Below are positions 60,847 through 64,000 of a DNA stretch of 64,000 nucleotides, piece after piece; the first letter of the stretch is position 1, and each line of letters opens with the position of its first letter. A program made the position numbers and the translations under genes. The DNA comes from Serripes groenlandicus. Its lineage: Eukaryota > Mollusca > Bivalvia > Cardiida > Cardiidae. The DNA lies in contig JASEVX010000332.1 in NCBI GenBank assembly GCA_031761405.1, positions 1 through 64,000 of the forward strand. Direction: 5' to 3'. The notes beneath the pieces were generated by a model. The model had not been told where the DNA came from. It saw nothing but the letters and a program-made list of their open reading frames with translations, and did no database searches.

Positions 60847-62084
60847 CTGGAATGAAACATATGCGTTGCGTCTAGCTATTCAGGGTCGAAATGACACCAA
60901 ACTGACATCATGTAACCCTCCCTGTTCATTTAACAACATATTTGAAGCACGCGACTGAAAACATCTATGCAAAAATATCTAAATGCTTTATAAATGAAAG
61001 TATTATCAACGAATAGAGTTGAAAACATTGTGACACAAGGACAAATTGCTCATCACGAGAAATTTCACCTTTTGTTAGAATATGTTCAAGAGTCGTCTGC
61101 TACGGATGCGTTGATATGCGTTACAAGTGGAAAGGGATTACTGACATCCCCGTTATTACATCATTTACAGTGATATTGACATTAACAATAGTGTCGATGC
61201 ACTTCCAGTTGTTTGTCAAACTATGCAGTTAGGTATATGCAACATGTGTGCGGACATAGAATAAACGTGCTAGCCTGTTCGTTTTTATTCAGGCCAAATA
61301 GCACCATACACGGCTGAAATATATACACGGATACCACATTCGATAAATTGCAGCAGACGAGTTTGCAAACATATGGTCAATAGTACAGAACATTCAATAA
61401 ATCAAACGGTTGATTACACTGAGGCAACAGGAGATATTTACTTATTGTGAGCAATTTCCCGTTTTGCCATAATGTTTTCAAAATGTCTATGCTGCAGCGG
61501 CAACAGAAAGCGTATGTTGGTTGGAAAAAACATCAGCAAGATATACGATCTTTGACAAGAACATAAAACACACGTAAATATATTGCTGTGGAAACACAGA
61601 TATGTAAATTAATATTTCAACCTGCAAGAACAAAACAAATATAAAATGAATGAATAATCCTTGAAAAATACAGAATCATGAATTAAATATCTAATACAGT
61701 ATGCAAGAAAGTAAGGGACTATTTGGGTTTAGCTCAGCATGTCAGCGGATGTATTTTGCGTAATTTGACCAGATGAGGTGACTTTCGAGTATATAGTATT
61801 GTATCGCACGGGTGTGTTGCGTCGCGCGATTTCACTGAACATACAAACTTATCACGTGATAATGTGTATTTAAGTGTGTATAAGGTCAATTCGAGACGCC
61901 CTTAATGCTCTATGGTCAGAACTAAAACACGTACAGCTAAGAATTGTTTCTGGTTTTAAAGAAATTGGACTATCTCTCACCATTGATTAGTTCAGGCAAC
62001 TGACTCACTTCCGACATAGACAGTCAGACTAAGTGATAGATGCCGATTGTCACAATGACGTTGCATGACCTAGATGACTAGATA
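60847..62084. other. No upstream exon found
   Basis: Expected to hold a phase-0 5' exon or promoter of the minus-strand gene. Two hairpin repeats (61010-61135, 61425-61525) and a dispersed repeat (61690-61775) occupy part of it. Confidence 0.35.
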
Positions 62085-62272
62085 AAAGGGAATAAACAGG
62101 TATTTTTCCCACAATATGTCTCTTATTACTCATCCAAATCCTATGTTGAGGGTACTCAAAAGAATCATCTCACTGAGATTATTCTTTTGAGTACCCACAA
62201 CATAGGGTTTGAATGTCAAATAAAGATTTTAGACCATGAAAAATGCCCCTTATCTAGATCTCTGATGACGGG
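62085..62272. mobile_element. Small hairpin MITE, copy 3
   Basis: About 190 bp, nearly a full palindrome: CCTATGTTGAGGGTACTCAA pairs with TTGAGTACCCACAACATAGG, and outer ends CTAGATAAAAGGG / CCCCTTATCTAG pair. Confidence 0.65.
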
Positions 62273-62659
62273 AAACGGGAATGATTGATGCTGGTTTCAA
62301 ACTCATGACCGCTGAACGAAAAAACATCGTTGTTTCTGACCGAGCAGTAAACGCGGCTAGCCATTGTAAAAAATAACATACTTATAGCGGCAACTTAGTT
62401 GTAAAGGAGATCGATAAATATATTATGATTCAAAATGTGTTAATGTTTTAACCTTAAACATTTATAAATAATGAGTTCCCTTTTTCAACAGTGTATGTCA
62501 AATTCTGTCAACATGTTTCACTGATTAATCTGTCTATTATTGTTCTTAGTTAATCTGTCTCAATATGTCAATGCATCTCAGGACATTGTTCAATACCTTT
62601 GTTTGATTCCTAAAAAAAATGCCAATTTAAGTCATATCACGTCGGTCAGTTCACCTACC

Positions 62660-62978
62660 CATATGTACGGTGGCACAGAGGTGACATGTGTGCGATTTTA
62701 TTTATCTCGTTCCCACGAGATAATAACTCGTTCCCACAAGATAATTAAGTCGTGGGAACAAGATAATAACTCGTTCCCACGAGATATTATGTCGTTCCCA
62801 CGAGATAATTAAGTCGTGGGAACAAGATAATAACTCGTTCCCACGAGATAATAAGTCGTGGGAACGAGATAATTAAGTCGTTCCCACGAGATATTATGTC
62901 GTTCCCACGAGATATTATGTCGTGGGAACGAGATAAATAAAATCGCACACATGTCACCTCTGTGCCACCGTACATATG
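62660..62978. mobile_element. TA-flanked palindromic MITE with internal 33-bp-type repeats
   Basis: Ends TATGTACGGTGGCACAGAGG and CCTCTGTGCCACCGTACATA form a perfect inverted repeat continuing through GTGACATGTGTGCGATTTTA. The middle is a series of TCGTTCCCACGAGATAAT units and their complements. TA at both borders suggests a Tc1/mariner-type target duplication. Confidence 0.8.
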
Positions 62979-63309
62979 TTTCCTGGCGTTGGAAGACCAG
63001 TAATCAATTAACAGACTTTCTATTCAACTTGCTGCTTTTCCAAATATACTGCTTACCCGTTGATCGAAGAAGAAAAACGCTTGTCAGAGCGTACTTAAGA
63101 AAGATGGCCGAGATTGGGTTCCAACTCATAAACCCCTGTATTAACATATCGCGTCACAACCAACTGAGAAACCGGCGCTCAGCATATCTGACGAATAGTG
63201 CATTTTTAAACGATATTAGTACAAATAATCTATCTAACGAAAATTACGTTGTTAAAAAGTGGTCATTAAAGACAGTTATCTGTCAAAAAGTTATAAAGGA
63301 GGTCTATAA

Positions 63310-64000
63310 ATAAGTTATTAAACACGATCGTTCGTTGTTAAAGGAAAAAAGTAACTTAATTATTTAAAACGAATAACTCGTTGTTATAGAAGATAACTTA
63401 TTAAACTCTGTTTAACGACCAGTTCGTTGTTAAAGTAAATCAGTAATTTAACTCTGTATAATGACCATTTAGTTTTTAAAGAAAATCAGTGATTAATCTC
63501 TATACGTAACAACCAGAACGTTGTTAAATTAGATCAGTTATTAAGCTCTATATATCGGCCATTTCTTTGTTAAAGAAAATCAGTAATTAAACTCTACATT
63601 ACGACCATTTACTTTTTAAAGAAAATCAGTAATTAAACTCTATATAACGACCATTTAGCTTTTAACGAAAATCAGTGATTAATTTCTATACGTAACAATC
63701 AGAACGTTGTTAAATAAGATCAGTCATTAAGCTTTATATATCGACCAGTTCGTTGTTAAAGAAAATCAGTAATTTAACTCTGTATAATGACCATTTACTT
63801 GTTAAGGAAAATCAGAGATTAATCTCTATACGTAACAACCAGAACGTTATTAAATGAAATCAGTCATTAAGCTTTATATATCGACCAGTTCGTTGTTAAC
63901 GAAAATCATTAATTAAACTCTATATAACGACTAATTCGTTTTTAAAGATGTTCAGTAATTCATCTCTATGCATAACGAGCAGTTTGTTGTTAAATGATAT
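63310..64000. repeat. 46-bp minisatellite, continues past window end
   Basis: About 15 units: CAGTAATTAAACTCTATATA, ACGACCATTTAGCTTTTAAC, GAAAAT, with alternating CTCTATACGTAACAACCAGA variants. Confidence 0.85.

Noticed and set aside
62951..63313. 120-codon plus-strand ORF
   Set aside because: Begins inside the palindromic MITE and runs to the minisatellite; no domain recognised.

Overview
The window looks like intronic and intergenic DNA from an invertebrate animal, most likely a bivalve mollusc. Evidence is AT-rich sequence, split exons with GT/AG borders, a degenerate non-LTR retrotransposon, tRNA-derived SINEs, many hairpin MITEs and six or more minisatellites. The GC-rich MITE ending in GCGGGACGGCTCAT resembles repeats I associate with Dreissena/Mya-type bivalves; this is recollection and was not searched. 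No bacterial-type operon, rRNA gene or CRISPR array is present.

Layout. 1-9.6 kb: gene-poor, with a 33-bp minisatellite in two blocks (1.55-2.46 and 4.02-4.76 kb), an ATG/GAT microsatellite (5.15-5.45 kb) and a 53-bp minisatellite (6.43-7.32 kb). 9.6-14.5 kb: a dispersed repeat, an unassigned 155-codon ORF, then the 3' part of an LTR retroelement (membrane-anchored env-like ORF, polypurine tract, LTR) ending in a large LTR palindrome. 15.2-28.4 kb: candidate minus-strand exons separated by a LINE with a 10-bp target duplication, LINE fragments, SINEs and MITEs. 29.1-51.8 kb: a 22.7-kb array of 27 copies (by right ends) of one TA-targeting element that has repeatedly inserted into itself. 52.6-60.8 kb: three further minus-strand exons, interleaved with 54-, 72- and 53-bp minisatellites and three foldback elements carrying a Crypton-like gene fragment. 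60.8-64 kb: hairpin MITEs, a TA-flanked palindromic element and a 46-bp minisatellite.

Two results stand out. First, the 22.7-kb array can be parsed like nested brackets: hosts interrupted at a TA resume exactly after the inserted copy, and the pieces add up to full length (202+706=908; 187+550=737). One subfamily (about 908 bp) equals the other (about 737 bp) plus a tRNA-derived SINE with intact A and B boxes, and each copy carries two TGACGTCA motifs. Second, a cysteine-rich, probably extracellular protein is encoded on the minus strand by exons at 60699-60846, 54458-54514, 52573-52656 and 28163-28425, whose phases join perfectly; the array fills its 24-kb intron. Downstream exons (26490-26626, 22339-22459, 15262-15359) are probable, but their phases show at least one missing exon. 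I do not recognise the protein family.
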